From: Flavobacteriaceae bacterium
GTDB lineage: Bacteria > Bacteroidota > Bacteroidia > Flavobacteriales > Flavobacteriaceae
Direction: 5' to 3'
Assembly: GCA_029243385.1 (NCBI GenBank)
Contig: JAQWSC010000008.1
Coordinates: 1 to 45,611 of the forward strand
DNA: 45,611 nucleotides
Shown: one piece after another, positions 31,870 to 40,701 of the stretch
How positions within the stretch are numbered: position 1 is the first letter of the stretch
Layout: each line of letters begins with the position of its first letter
Made by a program: the position numbers and the translations under genes
The notes under the pieces: model-generated
The model's database searches: none
What the model was told of the DNA's origin: nothing
The model's input: the letters and a program-made list of their open reading frames with translations, nothing else

Positions 31870-33636
31870 GTGAATAAAAAAATTCTTCCATATTTAGATT
31901 CGCCCAAGGCCTTGCGTGCGCTTAATCAAAAGCGGCTCCCTGAGCTAGCCAATGAAGTTCGAGAAGCTATTGTTGATTTTGTTGCACTAAAAAAAGGGCA
32001 CTTGGCTGCTAGCTTGGGAGTGGTAGAATTAACCATTGCACTTCATTACGTTTTTGAAACACCGAGCGATTTGTTGGTTTGGGATGTTGGACACCAAGCG
32101 TATGGGCACAAACTTTTAACAGGAAGATTCAACAATTTTGAAAGCATGAGGCAATGGCAGGGAATTAGCGGATTTCCTAGTAGGGCTGAAAGTCCTTACG
32201 ACGCCTTTGGAACCGGACACGCCTCTACTTCCATTTCCGCTGTTTTGGGAATGGCTCAGGCCAGTCAATTAAGCGGAGACGAGTCCAAGCAACACATCGC
32301 TGTCATTGGAGACGCTTCTATTGCTGGAGGAATGGCATTTGAAGGCCTAAACAGTGCCGGAGAATCCAACGCCAATATTCTCATTATTTTAAATGATAAT
32401 GCCATTGGAATTGACCCTAGTGTGGGTGCTTTAAAATCCTATTTTGGGCAAATAAAGGAGGATTCCTCTCCCAAAGACAATTTTTTTGAAGCCTTGAATT
32501 TTCATTATCAAGGGCCCGTTGACGGACACGACATTGACAATTTGATTTTTCATTTAAACAAACTTAAACAAATAAAAGGGCCTAAAGTGTTACACATCAA
32601 CACGATCAAAGGAAAAGGAGTTTCGTGGGCAGAATCTGATCCATTAACATACCATGCCCCTGGACAATTTGATAAAAAAACAGGAGTTATTGATTCAAAT
32701 CAAAACCCTCTGTTACCTCCAAAGTTTCAGGAAGTCTTTGGAAAAACCTTGGTTGAACTTGGAGCTGAAAACCAAAAAATTGTAGGAATAACTCCGGCAA
32801 TGCCCTCCGGAAGCTCATTAAACGTTTTCATGGACGCTTTCCCCGAACGATCCTTTGACGTAGGAATTGCAGAACAACATGCGGTTACTTTTTCGGCAGG
32901 ATTGGCCACACAAGGGTATATTCCTTTTTGTGCGATTTACTCAACATTTCTTCAGCGCGCATACGATCAGGTAATTCACGACGTTGCATTGCAACATTTA
33001 CCTGTAATATTTTGTCTCGATCGCGCAGGATTGGTAGGAGAAGATGGAGCTACGCATCACGGTGTTTTTGACATTGCCTTCTTACGTAGTATCCCCAATA
33101 TGATAGTGAGCGCACCCAGAAACGAAATTGAGCTACGAAACCTCATGTTTACAGTACAACAAAAAAATCACGGTCCTTTTTCGATACGATATCCTAGAGG
33201 AAGAGGAAGCATCATAGACTGGAAGCAACCTTTTGAAGCAATTACTATTGGAAAAGGGCAGCTTCTTAAAAAAGGAACGGATGTGGCCATCCTTAGCTTG
33301 GGAACCACTTCCGAAACCATAAAAAAAGCCCTCGATACCCTAACAAACTCAACCCGATTTGCGCATTACGATCTGCGTTTTGTAAAGCCTTTGGATTCTG
33401 AGATGTTGCATACTGTATTCAAAACATATCAAGCAATCGTTGTGATTGAAGACGGTGTTTTGTCTGGAGGAATTGGAAGTGCTATTTTGGAATTTTCTAA
33501 CGATCATCAGTACACTGTTCCAATTAAGCGACTCGGAATTCCTGATCGATTTATTGAGCACGGAAACTTGGAGGATTTAAATCAAGATGCCAATATTTCT
33601 GTGAGTGCAGTTCAAGAGGTATTAAAGTCACTGTAA
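31870..33636 (+). CDS. dxs: 1-deoxy-D-xylulose-5-phosphate synthase, 588 aa
   Basis: First step of the MEP isoprenoid pathway, from pyruvate and glyceraldehyde 3-phosphate, using thiamine diphosphate. Marks: GHLAASLGVVELT and DVGHQAYGHKLLTGR at the N-terminus, the thiamine site GDASIAGGMAFEGLN to LNDN, and DRAGLVGEDGATHHGVFD. It is a little shorter than the E. coli enzyme, as is usual here. The start is GTG. Its product supplies the prenyl synthase and lycopene cyclase in the same window, though they are not in one operon. Confidence 0.96.
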   Translation: MNKKILPYLDSPKALRALNQKRLPELANEVREAIVDFVALKKGHLAASLGVVELTIALHYVFETPSDLLVWDVGHQAYGHKLLTGRFNNFESMRQWQGISGFPSRAESPYDAFGTGHASTSISAVLGMAQASQLSGDESKQHIAVIGDASIAGGMAFEGLNSAGESNANILIILNDNAIGIDPSVGALKSYFGQIKEDSSPKDNFFEALNFHYQGPVDGHDIDNLIFHLNKLKQIKGPKVLHINTIKGKGVSWAESDPLTYHAPGQFDKKTGVIDSNQNPLLPPKFQEVFGKTLVELGAENQKIVGITPAMPSGSSLNVFMDAFPERSFDVGIAEQHAVTFSAGLATQGYIPFCAIYSTFLQRAYDQVIHDVALQHLPVIFCLDRAGLVGEDGATHHGVFDIAFLRSIPNMIVSAPRNEIELRNLMFTVQQKNHGPFSIRYPRGRGSIIDWKQPFEAITIGKGQLLKKGTDVAILSLGTTSETIKKALDTLTNSTRFAHYDLRFVKPLDSEMLHTVFKTYQAIVVIEDGVLSGGIGSAILEFSNDHQYTVPIKRLGIPDRFIEHGNLEDLNQDANISVSAVQEVLKSL

Positions 33637-33638
33637 TA

Positions 33639-34958
33639 CTATCGCATTTTTTGGTACCACTCCAACGCTTTTCCATCGGTTAGGCTGGCAACAAAACAGC
33701 AAATATCTAACAATTGTGTGTACAAATCTCCTTCGGGATGAAGGTATTGACTTGGCAAACAAGCCAACGCCAGTCGATCAAAAGCAGAAAGTTTTCCTTG
33801 TTGGTTATGAACCGAAGCTGTTACAAAAACATCCAGTAAGCGATTGATAACCTGATAGCCTTTTAACTCTTTTTCAATGACTTCAGAGGATTGATATACT
33901 TTGTTGACGCTAATATCAATAATATCTTCTATTTGTGCCTTGTACTTACTAATTTTCATGATGGATGTAGAAAATGTTCCTTCAAGAATAGCCGATTCGT
34001 TTTCTAAAAAAATGGCGACAGCATCGTTTATCAACGTATTGATAGACAACGCGCGCAAATAAGCCACCCGATCAGAAGTATGTTCAAGAGCGTTGTATTT
34101 TTTTCTATTGATACTGTCTTTAACCAAATTGATAAGATATTCGAGAGCATACTCTTCTGAAATCAATCCTAAATTGATTCCATCTTCAAAATCAATCAAT
34201 GTGTAGCAAATATCATCAGCGGCTTCTACCAAAAAAGCAAGCGGATGTCGGTGATAGGTTCCGTCTTCTTTTTGAAGACCCAGTTCTTGAGCAACTTCGG
34301 CAAAAAATTGTTTTTGAAGGTCAAAGTATCCGTATTTTTTGTCTGCTACATGAGAAGAAGGTTTTATTGGAAGCGAGCCTTTGGGATATTTGGTAAAAGC
34401 CCCCAAGGTGGCATAGCTCAATCGCAATCCTCCTGGAATTCCTGCTCTGGCTTGGGATAAAATTTTTAATCCATTGGCGTTACCTTCAAAGTCACATAGA
34501 TCTTGGTATTGTTCGGGAGTCAAATGAGATTTATAAACAACTCCCGATCCAGATTTAAAAAAATCTCCAATGGATTTTTCGCCACTGTGCCCAAAAGGAG
34601 GGTTTCCAATATCGTGCGCCAAGCTGGCAGAGGCAACAATGGCTCCAAAATCATTACTTTGGTATCCGTAAGCCTCCTGAAGTTGAGGATGTTTTTTTAG
34701 AAGAGCCTGCCCTACTCTTCGTCCCAAAGTACGGCCAACTACGGAAACCTCTAAACTATGAGTTAGGCGTGTATGCACAAAATCTGTTTTGGAAAACGGA
34801 ATGACTTGCGTCTTGTCTTGTAAACTTCGGAAAGAGGATGAAAAAACAATCCGATCGTAGTCAACCTCAAATCCTATTCGAGTTTCGTCCTGTTCAGTGC
34901 GCAAGCGTTTGTGTGTATCTCCTTGTCTTTTGAGTGATAAAAGCTGTTCCCAATTCAT
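33639..34958 (-). CDS. dgt: dGTP triphosphohydrolase family (HD domain), 439 aa
   Basis: Hydrolyses dGTP (or other dNTP) to nucleoside and triphosphate. The HD metal site is visible: H67 in HTRLTHSLEVS, then H115-D116 in SLAHDIGNPPFGHSGE, with a further Asp in EAADDICYTLIDFEDG. Length and layout fit the family. Convergent with dxs, 2 nt apart, with no terminator between. The exact nucleotide preference cannot be read. Confidence 0.92.
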   Translation of the reverse strand: MNWEQLLSLKRQGDTHKRLRTEQDETRIGFEVDYDRIVFSSSFRSLQDKTQVIPFSKTDFVHTRLTHSLEVSVVGRTLGRRVGQALLKKHPQLQEAYGYQSNDFGAIVASASLAHDIGNPPFGHSGEKSIGDFFKSGSGVVYKSHLTPEQYQDLCDFEGNANGLKILSQARAGIPGGLRLSYATLGAFTKYPKGSLPIKPSSHVADKKYGYFDLQKQFFAEVAQELGLQKEDGTYHRHPLAFLVEAADDICYTLIDFEDGINLGLISEEYALEYLINLVKDSINRKKYNALEHTSDRVAYLRALSINTLINDAVAIFLENESAILEGTFSTSIMKISKYKAQIEDIIDISVNKVYQSSEVIEKELKGYQVINRLLDVFVTASVHNQQGKLSAFDRLALACLPSQYLHPEGDLYTQLLDICCFVASLTDGKALEWYQKMR

Positions 34959-35000
34959 AGCTGCAATGTAAGAAATGATTTTTTTATTTCACCTATGCTC

Positions 35001-35062
35001 TTAACAATTCAATAACTGTTTTTTGATAAATGAATAAACAACTCTTAACATACTGTTAAAAT
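35001..35062 (+). promoter_or_regulatory. Candidate Pho-box array upstream of the phosphate-locus lipoprotein
   Basis: Two 7-4-7 direct repeats: TTAACAA-N4-ATAACTG at 35001-35018 and TTAACAT-N4-TTAAAAT at 35045-35062. The four half-sites start at multiples of 11 bp (35001, 35012, 35045, 35056), that is on one helix face. The last half-site ends 16 nt before the final G of a TTATTTTG promoter box (35071-35078). The 7-4-7 build and the position next to the -7 box are those of PhoB sites in other bacteria. The base sequence differs from the E. coli box. Confidence 0.6.
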
Positions 35063-35104
35063 GTGAGGTGTTATTTTGCCTTGAACTTTTAATCAAACTA
35101 AAAA

Positions 35105-36328
35105 ATGAAAACACTTTTTAAAACTTATTCGTTGATATTGATCACTTTTTTAATCACTTCTTGTGGAGGTGACGATAGTGTTGTTATTGGTGAAGAAAAT
35201 AATGATTCATCTTCTTACACGTTGAGTGGTACTTATTCAGAAAGCAAAACACTGTCTGCTGAAAACATTTGGACATTAAAAGGGAGAGTTACTTTTACTT
35301 CTGGAGCTACATTAACAATTCCAGCAGGGACTATAATTAAGGCTGAGGGTGGAACAGGAACCAACGCATCTTCATTAATTATTGCAAGAGGCGCAAAAAT
35401 TGACGCTCAGGGTACTGCTAGCAATCCTATTGTTATGACTTCAATAGCGGATAATATTGAAGTTGATCAAAAATTTGGCACTAACTTAAGCGAAAATAAT
35501 CGTGGATTGTGGGGTGGACTTCTTATTTTAGGAAATGCTCCTTGTTCATTGGAAAATGATGTCACTCAAGTTCAAATAGAAGGAATTCCGGCAACCGACA
35601 CCAACGGTCGTTATGGAGGAAGTAATGCCACCGACAATTCGGGTGTTCTAAAATATGTCTCTATACGTCACGGTGGTGCATTGATTGGAGATGGAAATGA
35701 AATCAATGGTCTAACATTAGGAGGCGTTGGTTCAGGAACCGTTATTGAAAACATTGAAGTTATTGGAAATGTAGATGATGGAATTGAATTTTTTGGAGGA
35801 ACTGTAAACGCTTCCAACTTGTTGGTTTGGGCTCAAGGAGACGACGGCTTGGATATCGATCAAGGTTATTCAGGAACCATTGACAATGCAATGGTCATAG
35901 CTGGCGATGTTTCTGATCATGGTCTTGAAATTGACGGTCCTGAAGGAGCTGCCGAAGGTTCTTTTATTCTCAAAAATGTTACCTTAATTGGAAGCGAAGT
36001 TGCCGCAGATGGAGAATACGCTGATTACCGAAGCAATGCCATGGGAACTTCTGAAAATATTTTTGCTTATGGTTTCCAATCAGGGAAAGATGTTGAATTA
36101 GACAATGACGGTGTTGCAACCAACTTCAATAGTGGAAAATTGAATTTTGCCAGCTGGCAAATTATCGCTCCAGCAGGAGTAACTGTTGCAGGTATTTTTC
36201 AAAACAAGGCAGAAACAGTAACTGTTTCAAACTTTGGAGACTTTGCAACTTTAGTAACAACAGGGACTGTTGGTGCTAATGCAGCTGATTTTGCTTGGAC
36301 ATACGCTAAAGAAAAAGAAGCTTATTAG
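35105..36328 (+). CDS. Beta-helix-like lipoprotein of the phosphate locus, 407 aa
   Basis: Lipoprotein signal with Cys20 (LITFLITSC) and the GGDDS linker. The body is built of repeated short strands with Gly/Asn turns (TLTIPAGTIIKAEGG, GVLKYVSIRHGG, GTVIENIEVIGNVDDGIEFFGGTV, NLLVWAQGDDGLDIDQ), a right-handed beta-helix pattern. Acidic turn motifs (DDGIEFFGG, GDDGLDIDQGYSG, DHGLEIDGPEG) could bind cations or a phosphorylated ligand. It is followed 37 nt later by the TonB-receptor gene, so the two form an outer-membrane uptake pair, the lipoprotein probably on the cell surface. The ligand is not proven. Confidence 0.75.
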   Translation: MKTLFKTYSLILITFLITSCGGDDSVVIGEENNDSSSYTLSGTYSESKTLSAENIWTLKGRVTFTSGATLTIPAGTIIKAEGGTGTNASSLIIARGAKIDAQGTASNPIVMTSIADNIEVDQKFGTNLSENNRGLWGGLLILGNAPCSLENDVTQVQIEGIPATDTNGRYGGSNATDNSGVLKYVSIRHGGALIGDGNEINGLTLGGVGSGTVIENIEVIGNVDDGIEFFGGTVNASNLLVWAQGDDGLDIDQGYSGTIDNAMVIAGDVSDHGLEIDGPEGAAEGSFILKNVTLIGSEVAADGEYADYRSNAMGTSENIFAYGFQSGKDVELDNDGVATNFNSGKLNFASWQIIAPAGVTVAGIFQNKAETVTVSNFGDFATLVTTGTVGANAADFAWTYAKEKEAY

Positions 36329-36365
36329 GGCATCACTTTTCATAAAATTTAAAAATATTTCTCTA

Positions 36366-39185
36366 ATGAAAGTGTTCAAAATTATTGCTACTATATGTCT
36401 TGTTCTTGGATTGAGTTTCTTTGGAAATTCCCAAACAGGGATTGTGTCTGGAACTATAATTGACCAAGGGTTTCAAGATGCCGTTCCTTTTGCTAACGTC
36501 ATTGTTAAAGATCTTCAAAAAGGGACTTCGAGTGATTTTGACGGGAGTTACGAATTGGTTTTAGAAGAGGGAAAATACACGCTGATTTTTTCGTTTTTAG
36601 GATACAAAACCGTTGAAATTTCGGATGTTTTAGTCCAAGTTGATCAGGTAAATGTATTGAACGTTACTCTGGAAGAACTTTCGCAGGGCTTGGATGAAGT
36701 AGTTGTGACTGTTAGTGCTAGGCAGAATACAGAGCAAGCCGTTTTAACCTTTCAAAAGAAATCGTTGAGTTTACTGGACGGTTTGTCTTCGCAAAGCTTT
36801 AAAAAAACAGGCGCAAGCGATATCGCATCGGCCGTAAAAAACGTTCCTGGAGTTTCCGTTCAAGGAGGTAAGTATGTATATGTTCGAGGTTTGGGCGATC
36901 GCTATACCAGGTCGATTTTGAATGGTATCGATATACCCGGATTGGATCCCGATCGCAATACTATTCAAATGGACTTATTCCCTACTAGTATATTGGATAA
37001 TCTACTGGTTATTAAATCTGCCACAGCCGATATGCCAGCCGATTTTACTGGTGGAATTGTTAATGTAATTACCAAGGAATTTCCCGCTCAAAAAGAATGG
37101 AGTGTATCGATTGGTACTTCTGCAAATCCAAATATGCATTTTAATAGTGATGCTTTGGATTATGAAGGTGGAAAAACCGATTTTATAGGATTTGATGATG
37201 GAACGCGTTCGCTACCTACAAATCCCAATGCGAACTACTCCCCCATAGAAATAATTAACAATCCCATTCTAACAGAAGTAACCAAAAAATTTACTCCTAC
37301 ATTGGCTGCTGAGCGAAAATCGAAAGGGCCCAACCTGAGTCTTTCGATTTCGGGTGGAAATCAATTCAATGTTGGAGAAAGTGGAAACAAACTAGGTTTT
37401 TTTGGATCGCTTTCTTATAAAAATAACAGTACTTTTTATAAAAATGCCGAAGATAATACCTATCGAAGAAGCTCAAACAAAAGTGTGTTTGATATAGAAG
37501 TCAATCGAACTCAAACAGGAGATTTATCGACCGATAACGTCATATTGAGTGGTATGACGGGCGTCTCATTTAAGACCAATACCTCCAAATACAAACTCAA
37601 CTTACTGCACATTCAAAATGGAGAGTCGACTTCAGGGATTTTTGACCAATCGCTAAACTTTTCGGATTTTGAGAACTATAAAAAAGATAATTTAGAATAT
37701 GTTGAGCGATCTATTACCAATGTACTTCTCTCTGGAGATCATTCTATTTTAGATGGTTCTTGGAAAGTGGCCTGGAAGCTTTCGCCTACTCGTTCGTCAA
37801 TTCAAGACAAAGATGTAAGAACAACCGCTTTTAGAATCAACGATGAAGGAGGTTTTAGTATTCCCCAAAACCTTCGACCCACTCGTATTTGGAGAGATTT
37901 ACAAGAAGTTAACGTAGTTGGCAAATTGGACGTAACTAAAAAACTCACATTGTTTGGCAGAGATGCTCGGCTGAAAACGGGAGGTTATGCTTCTTTTAAA
38001 GAGCGAAATTTTGACATTTATAAATACGAGATCGCTATTAGTGGTTTCAAAGGAATTTCGGAAGGAGACTCTAATCAAATTTTGGCAGATGATACTATTT
38101 GGTCTTTAGAGAACCAAGAAGGAAATTATATAGATTTATTATCTACGGTTGCTGAACAAGGAACGTCTTTTAGTGCAAAGCAAATTACTTTTGCTGGCTA
38201 TTTTTCGTCCGAATTTAAGGTTTCTGAATCCCTTCGAACCGTTTTGGGTCTTCGTGTTGAGAAATTTGATGTATTCTACACTGGTGAAAATAGTTCAGGG
38301 AAAATAGCGCTAATCAATGCCAAAGTAATCGATAAAATTGATTTGTTTCCTTCTGCCAATTTTATTTATGCGCTAACCGATGAAAAAAACATTCGCTTGT
38401 CGTATTCAAAAACTACTGCAAGACCTTCTTTTAAGGAAGTTTCTATTGCTGAAATATTTGACCCACTTTCGAACCGAACCTTTTTAGGAAATATCAATTT
38501 AGAGCCTTCTTATATTGACAATTTGGATTTGCGTTACGAAATTTTTGGAAAAAATGCGGCCTTTTTTGCGATAAGCGGGTTTTATAAATCGTTTAAAGGT
38601 CCTATTGAATTGACCTATTCCGAAGCTGCTGCTGATAATTTTCAACCCAAAAACTTAGGAAATGCCAAAGTATTTGGAGTTGAATTGGAAGTTCGAAAAA
38701 ATTTAGATTTTATTGGAGCCGATAACTGGAATATAAATCTAAATACTTCCATTATTAAGTCCAAACAAGATTTTAGCGAAAGCGAGTATAATTTGCGTTT
38801 ATTGGGGTTGAGGGAAGGCGAGACTATAGAAAAATCAAGAACATTGCAAGGACAGTCTCCTTTACTTATAAACGCTGGACTGACTTATAATAATAAAGAC
38901 AATGGAATTCTTTCAGGGCTCTATTATAATGTTCAAGGCAAAACATTGGAAATAGTAGGAACTGGAGTTGTTCCAGATGTATATACACTACCTTTTCACA
39001 GTTTGAATTTTAATTTTTCAAAGAATTTTGGTAAAGACAAAAAGCACACAATTACACTACAAATTAGTAATGTGTTAGACTCCAAAAGAGAAAGTCAATA
39101 TGAGTCTTTTAAGGCTGATAATAAAATCTTTACGCTAAGAGAACTAGGAAGAACGTTTTCGGTGGGGTATCAAATTCAATTATAG
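36366..39185 (+). CDS. TonB-dependent outer-membrane receptor, 939 aa
   Basis: The start is set at MKVFKIIATICLVLG, giving a signal peptide; the longer in-frame start runs into the lipoprotein gene. After the signal comes a carboxypeptidase-D-like N-terminal domain (about 24-105, GIVSGTIIDQGFQDAVPFANVIV). The plug follows (about 125-235, AVKNVPGVSVQGGKYVYVRGL then FTGGIVNVITKEF), then a 22-strand barrel to the end. No SusD gene follows, so it is not a classic glycan system. The promoter Pho-box candidate and neighbouring porin O/P and PiT genes point to uptake of a phosphorus compound, perhaps a phosphorylated organic molecule; this is inference. Confidence 0.88.
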   Translation: MKVFKIIATICLVLGLSFFGNSQTGIVSGTIIDQGFQDAVPFANVIVKDLQKGTSSDFDGSYELVLEEGKYTLIFSFLGYKTVEISDVLVQVDQVNVLNVTLEELSQGLDEVVVTVSARQNTEQAVLTFQKKSLSLLDGLSSQSFKKTGASDIASAVKNVPGVSVQGGKYVYVRGLGDRYTRSILNGIDIPGLDPDRNTIQMDLFPTSILDNLLVIKSATADMPADFTGGIVNVITKEFPAQKEWSVSIGTSANPNMHFNSDALDYEGGKTDFIGFDDGTRSLPTNPNANYSPIEIINNPILTEVTKKFTPTLAAERKSKGPNLSLSISGGNQFNVGESGNKLGFFGSLSYKNNSTFYKNAEDNTYRRSSNKSVFDIEVNRTQTGDLSTDNVILSGMTGVSFKTNTSKYKLNLLHIQNGESTSGIFDQSLNFSDFENYKKDNLEYVERSITNVLLSGDHSILDGSWKVAWKLSPTRSSIQDKDVRTTAFRINDEGGFSIPQNLRPTRIWRDLQEVNVVGKLDVTKKLTLFGRDARLKTGGYASFKERNFDIYKYEIAISGFKGISEGDSNQILADDTIWSLENQEGNYIDLLSTVAEQGTSFSAKQITFAGYFSSEFKVSESLRTVLGLRVEKFDVFYTGENSSGKIALINAKVIDKIDLFPSANFIYALTDEKNIRLSYSKTTARPSFKEVSIAEIFDPLSNRTFLGNINLEPSYIDNLDLRYEIFGKNAAFFAISGFYKSFKGPIELTYSEAAADNFQPKNLGNAKVFGVELEVRKNLDFIGADNWNINLNTSIIKSKQDFSESEYNLRLLGLREGETIEKSRTLQGQSPLLINAGLTYNNKDNGILSGLYYNVQGKTLEIVGTGVVPDVYTLPFHSLNFNFSKNFGKDKKHTITLQISNVLDSKRESQYESFKADNKIFTLRELGRTFSVGYQIQL

Positions 39186-39313
39186 AAAATTAATATTATC
39201 ATAATGTTGAATAAACTTTTTAATAATATCATATAATTATTTTTGGTTGTAATTACATTTTTAGATCATTGGACAATTAGTTTTAGTCAACTTTATTTGA
39301 ATTTGATCTTTTT
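39186..39313. other. AT-rich untranslated stretch after the TonB receptor gene
   Basis: About 130 bp with no ORF. It ends at the terminator hairpin; nothing else was recognised. Confidence 0.5.
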
Positions 39314-39340
39314 AACTGCCTCTGGCCAAGGCAGTTTTTT
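39314..39340 (+). terminator. Rho-independent terminator of the lipoprotein-TonB receptor operon
   Basis: AACTGCCT-N7-AGGCAGTT, perfect 8-bp stem, followed by four more T. It separates this operon from the porin promoter just downstream. Confidence 0.85.
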
Positions 39341-39349
39341 AACTTTGAC

Positions 39350-39367
39350 TTAATATTAAGTTAACAT
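39350..39367 (+). promoter_or_regulatory. Candidate Pho box upstream of the porin gene
   Basis: TTAATAT-TAAG-TTAACAT, a 7-4-7 direct repeat. It ends 16 nt before the G of the GATATTTG promoter element (39376-39383), exactly the distance seen in the upstream lipoprotein promoter. Confidence 0.6.
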
Positions 39368-39404
39368 TGGTGTTAGATATTTGCTGTGACTAAAACTAAC
39401 ATCA

Positions 39405-40607
39405 ATGATAATAAAAAAACGAATCTTATTTACAGTTGTATTGTTTGCTATTTCTTTTGCAAACGCTCAAACAGAAAACAATTATATCTCTAAAGGAAAA
39501 TTCGGTAAAGGAATTTTCAACTTTATAGGCAAAGACAGTACTTGGAGTATTAAAATGGCTGCAAGAATGCAGATGCTAAGCACCTTTAATTTTGAAAACG
39601 AAAATGGGCTAAGAAACATGAGTTCATCCGCCTTGTTAAGAAGGTCTCGTTTGAAATTTAATGGATTTGCATACTCGCCAAAGCTAAAATACAAACTGGA
39701 GCTAGGGTTATCAAACAACGATTTGAGTGGAGGAGATATTACTTCAAAAAATGCCAACCGCTTGATTTTGGATGCCGTAGTAATGTGGAATTTTGCTGGA
39801 AATTTTGAGCTGTGGTATGGACAAACCAAATTACCTGGAAATATAGAGCGGGTAATTTCTTCAGGAAATTTACAACTTGTAGATCGCTCGCGGCTTAATA
39901 AAGAATTTACCATCGATCGTGAGTTTGGTTTGCAGTTAAGACACCATTTCAATTTGACGAATACATTTGTAGTTCGTGAAAAACTAGCCATTTCTCAGGG
40001 AGAGGCAAGAAATATTACGGTTGCCAATAAAGGAGGACATCAGTACACAGGACGTTTGGAACTCCTTCCGCTTGGATTATTTGAAAGCAAAGGAGACTAC
40101 TCGGGTGGGGATTTGAAAAGAGAAAAATCTCCAAAATTAATGTTGAGTGCAGGCTATAGCTATATTGAAGATGCTGTAAGAAAAAGAGGAAACCAAGGTG
40201 ATTATTTTATTGACTTAGACGAAGATGGAAAGTGGTTGTCAACTGGAGCCAGTGCAACGGATGTGAAAACGACTTTTATAGATGCTATGTATAAGTACAA
40301 TGGTTTTTCTTTTATGGGAGAGTATGCAAAAAGAACTGCCAATGATGAAACGAATGTAAGAGTTGGAGATGGGTTGAATTTGTCAGCAGGATACCTATTT
40401 AAAAGCAACTGGGAAATTGCAGGGCGTTTTACCAACGTTTCTTTAGATGGAGTGGCAAAGGTGGAAGAAAGAAATGAATATACGATTGGAATTTCACGGT
40501 ATATTGTAGGTCACAAGCTAAAAATACAAGCAGATGCAAGCTATATCGATATCATTGGAAAAACGAATACAGCAGGCGTTCGATTCCAAGTGGATATTCA
40601 TCTATAA
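39405..40607 (+). CDS. Porin O/P family (phosphate-selective porin type), 400 aa
   Basis: An outer-membrane barrel of the OprO/OprP family, known for phosphate and polyphosphate passage. A signal peptide ends SFANAQ (residue 22). It begins GKFGKGIFNFIGKDSTWSIKMAARMQ and contains RRSRLKFNGFAYSPKLKYKLELGLSN, ELWYGQTKLPGNIERV, DREFGLQLR and a C-terminal VRFQVDIHL, all typical. The central Lys/Arg-rich strands suit an anion channel. A candidate Pho box and the PiT gene next to it support a phosphate role. Phosphate selectivity itself is inferred from the family. Confidence 0.88.
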   Translation: MIIKKRILFTVVLFAISFANAQTENNYISKGKFGKGIFNFIGKDSTWSIKMAARMQMLSTFNFENENGLRNMSSSALLRRSRLKFNGFAYSPKLKYKLELGLSNNDLSGGDITSKNANRLILDAVVMWNFAGNFELWYGQTKLPGNIERVISSGNLQLVDRSRLNKEFTIDREFGLQLRHHFNLTNTFVVREKLAISQGEARNITVANKGGHQYTGRLELLPLGLFESKGDYSGGDLKREKSPKLMLSAGYSYIEDAVRKRGNQGDYFIDLDEDGKWLSTGASATDVKTTFIDAMYKYNGFSFMGEYAKRTANDETNVRVGDGLNLSAGYLFKSNWEIAGRFTNVSLDGVAKVEERNEYTIGISRYIVGHKLKIQADASYIDIIGKTNTAGVRFQVDIHL

Positions 40608-40610
40608 ACC

Positions 40611-40639
40611 TTAACATTTAAGTAACATTATAAAATTCA
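40611..40639 (+). promoter_or_regulatory. Candidate Pho box upstream of the PiT transporter gene
   Basis: TTAACAT-TTAA-GTAACAT at 40611-40628, plus a weak third half-site AAATTCA at 40633-40639 in 11-bp register. From the third half-site the distance to the G of the GACATTTG element is again 16 nt (27 nt from the second). It begins 4 nt after the porin stop codon, so PiT has its own promoter. Confidence 0.55.
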
Positions 40640-40701
40640 CTTATACAGACATTTGCAAAGACGTCTAGATTAAAATTATTGTAACAGACAAAATTATATT
40701 T

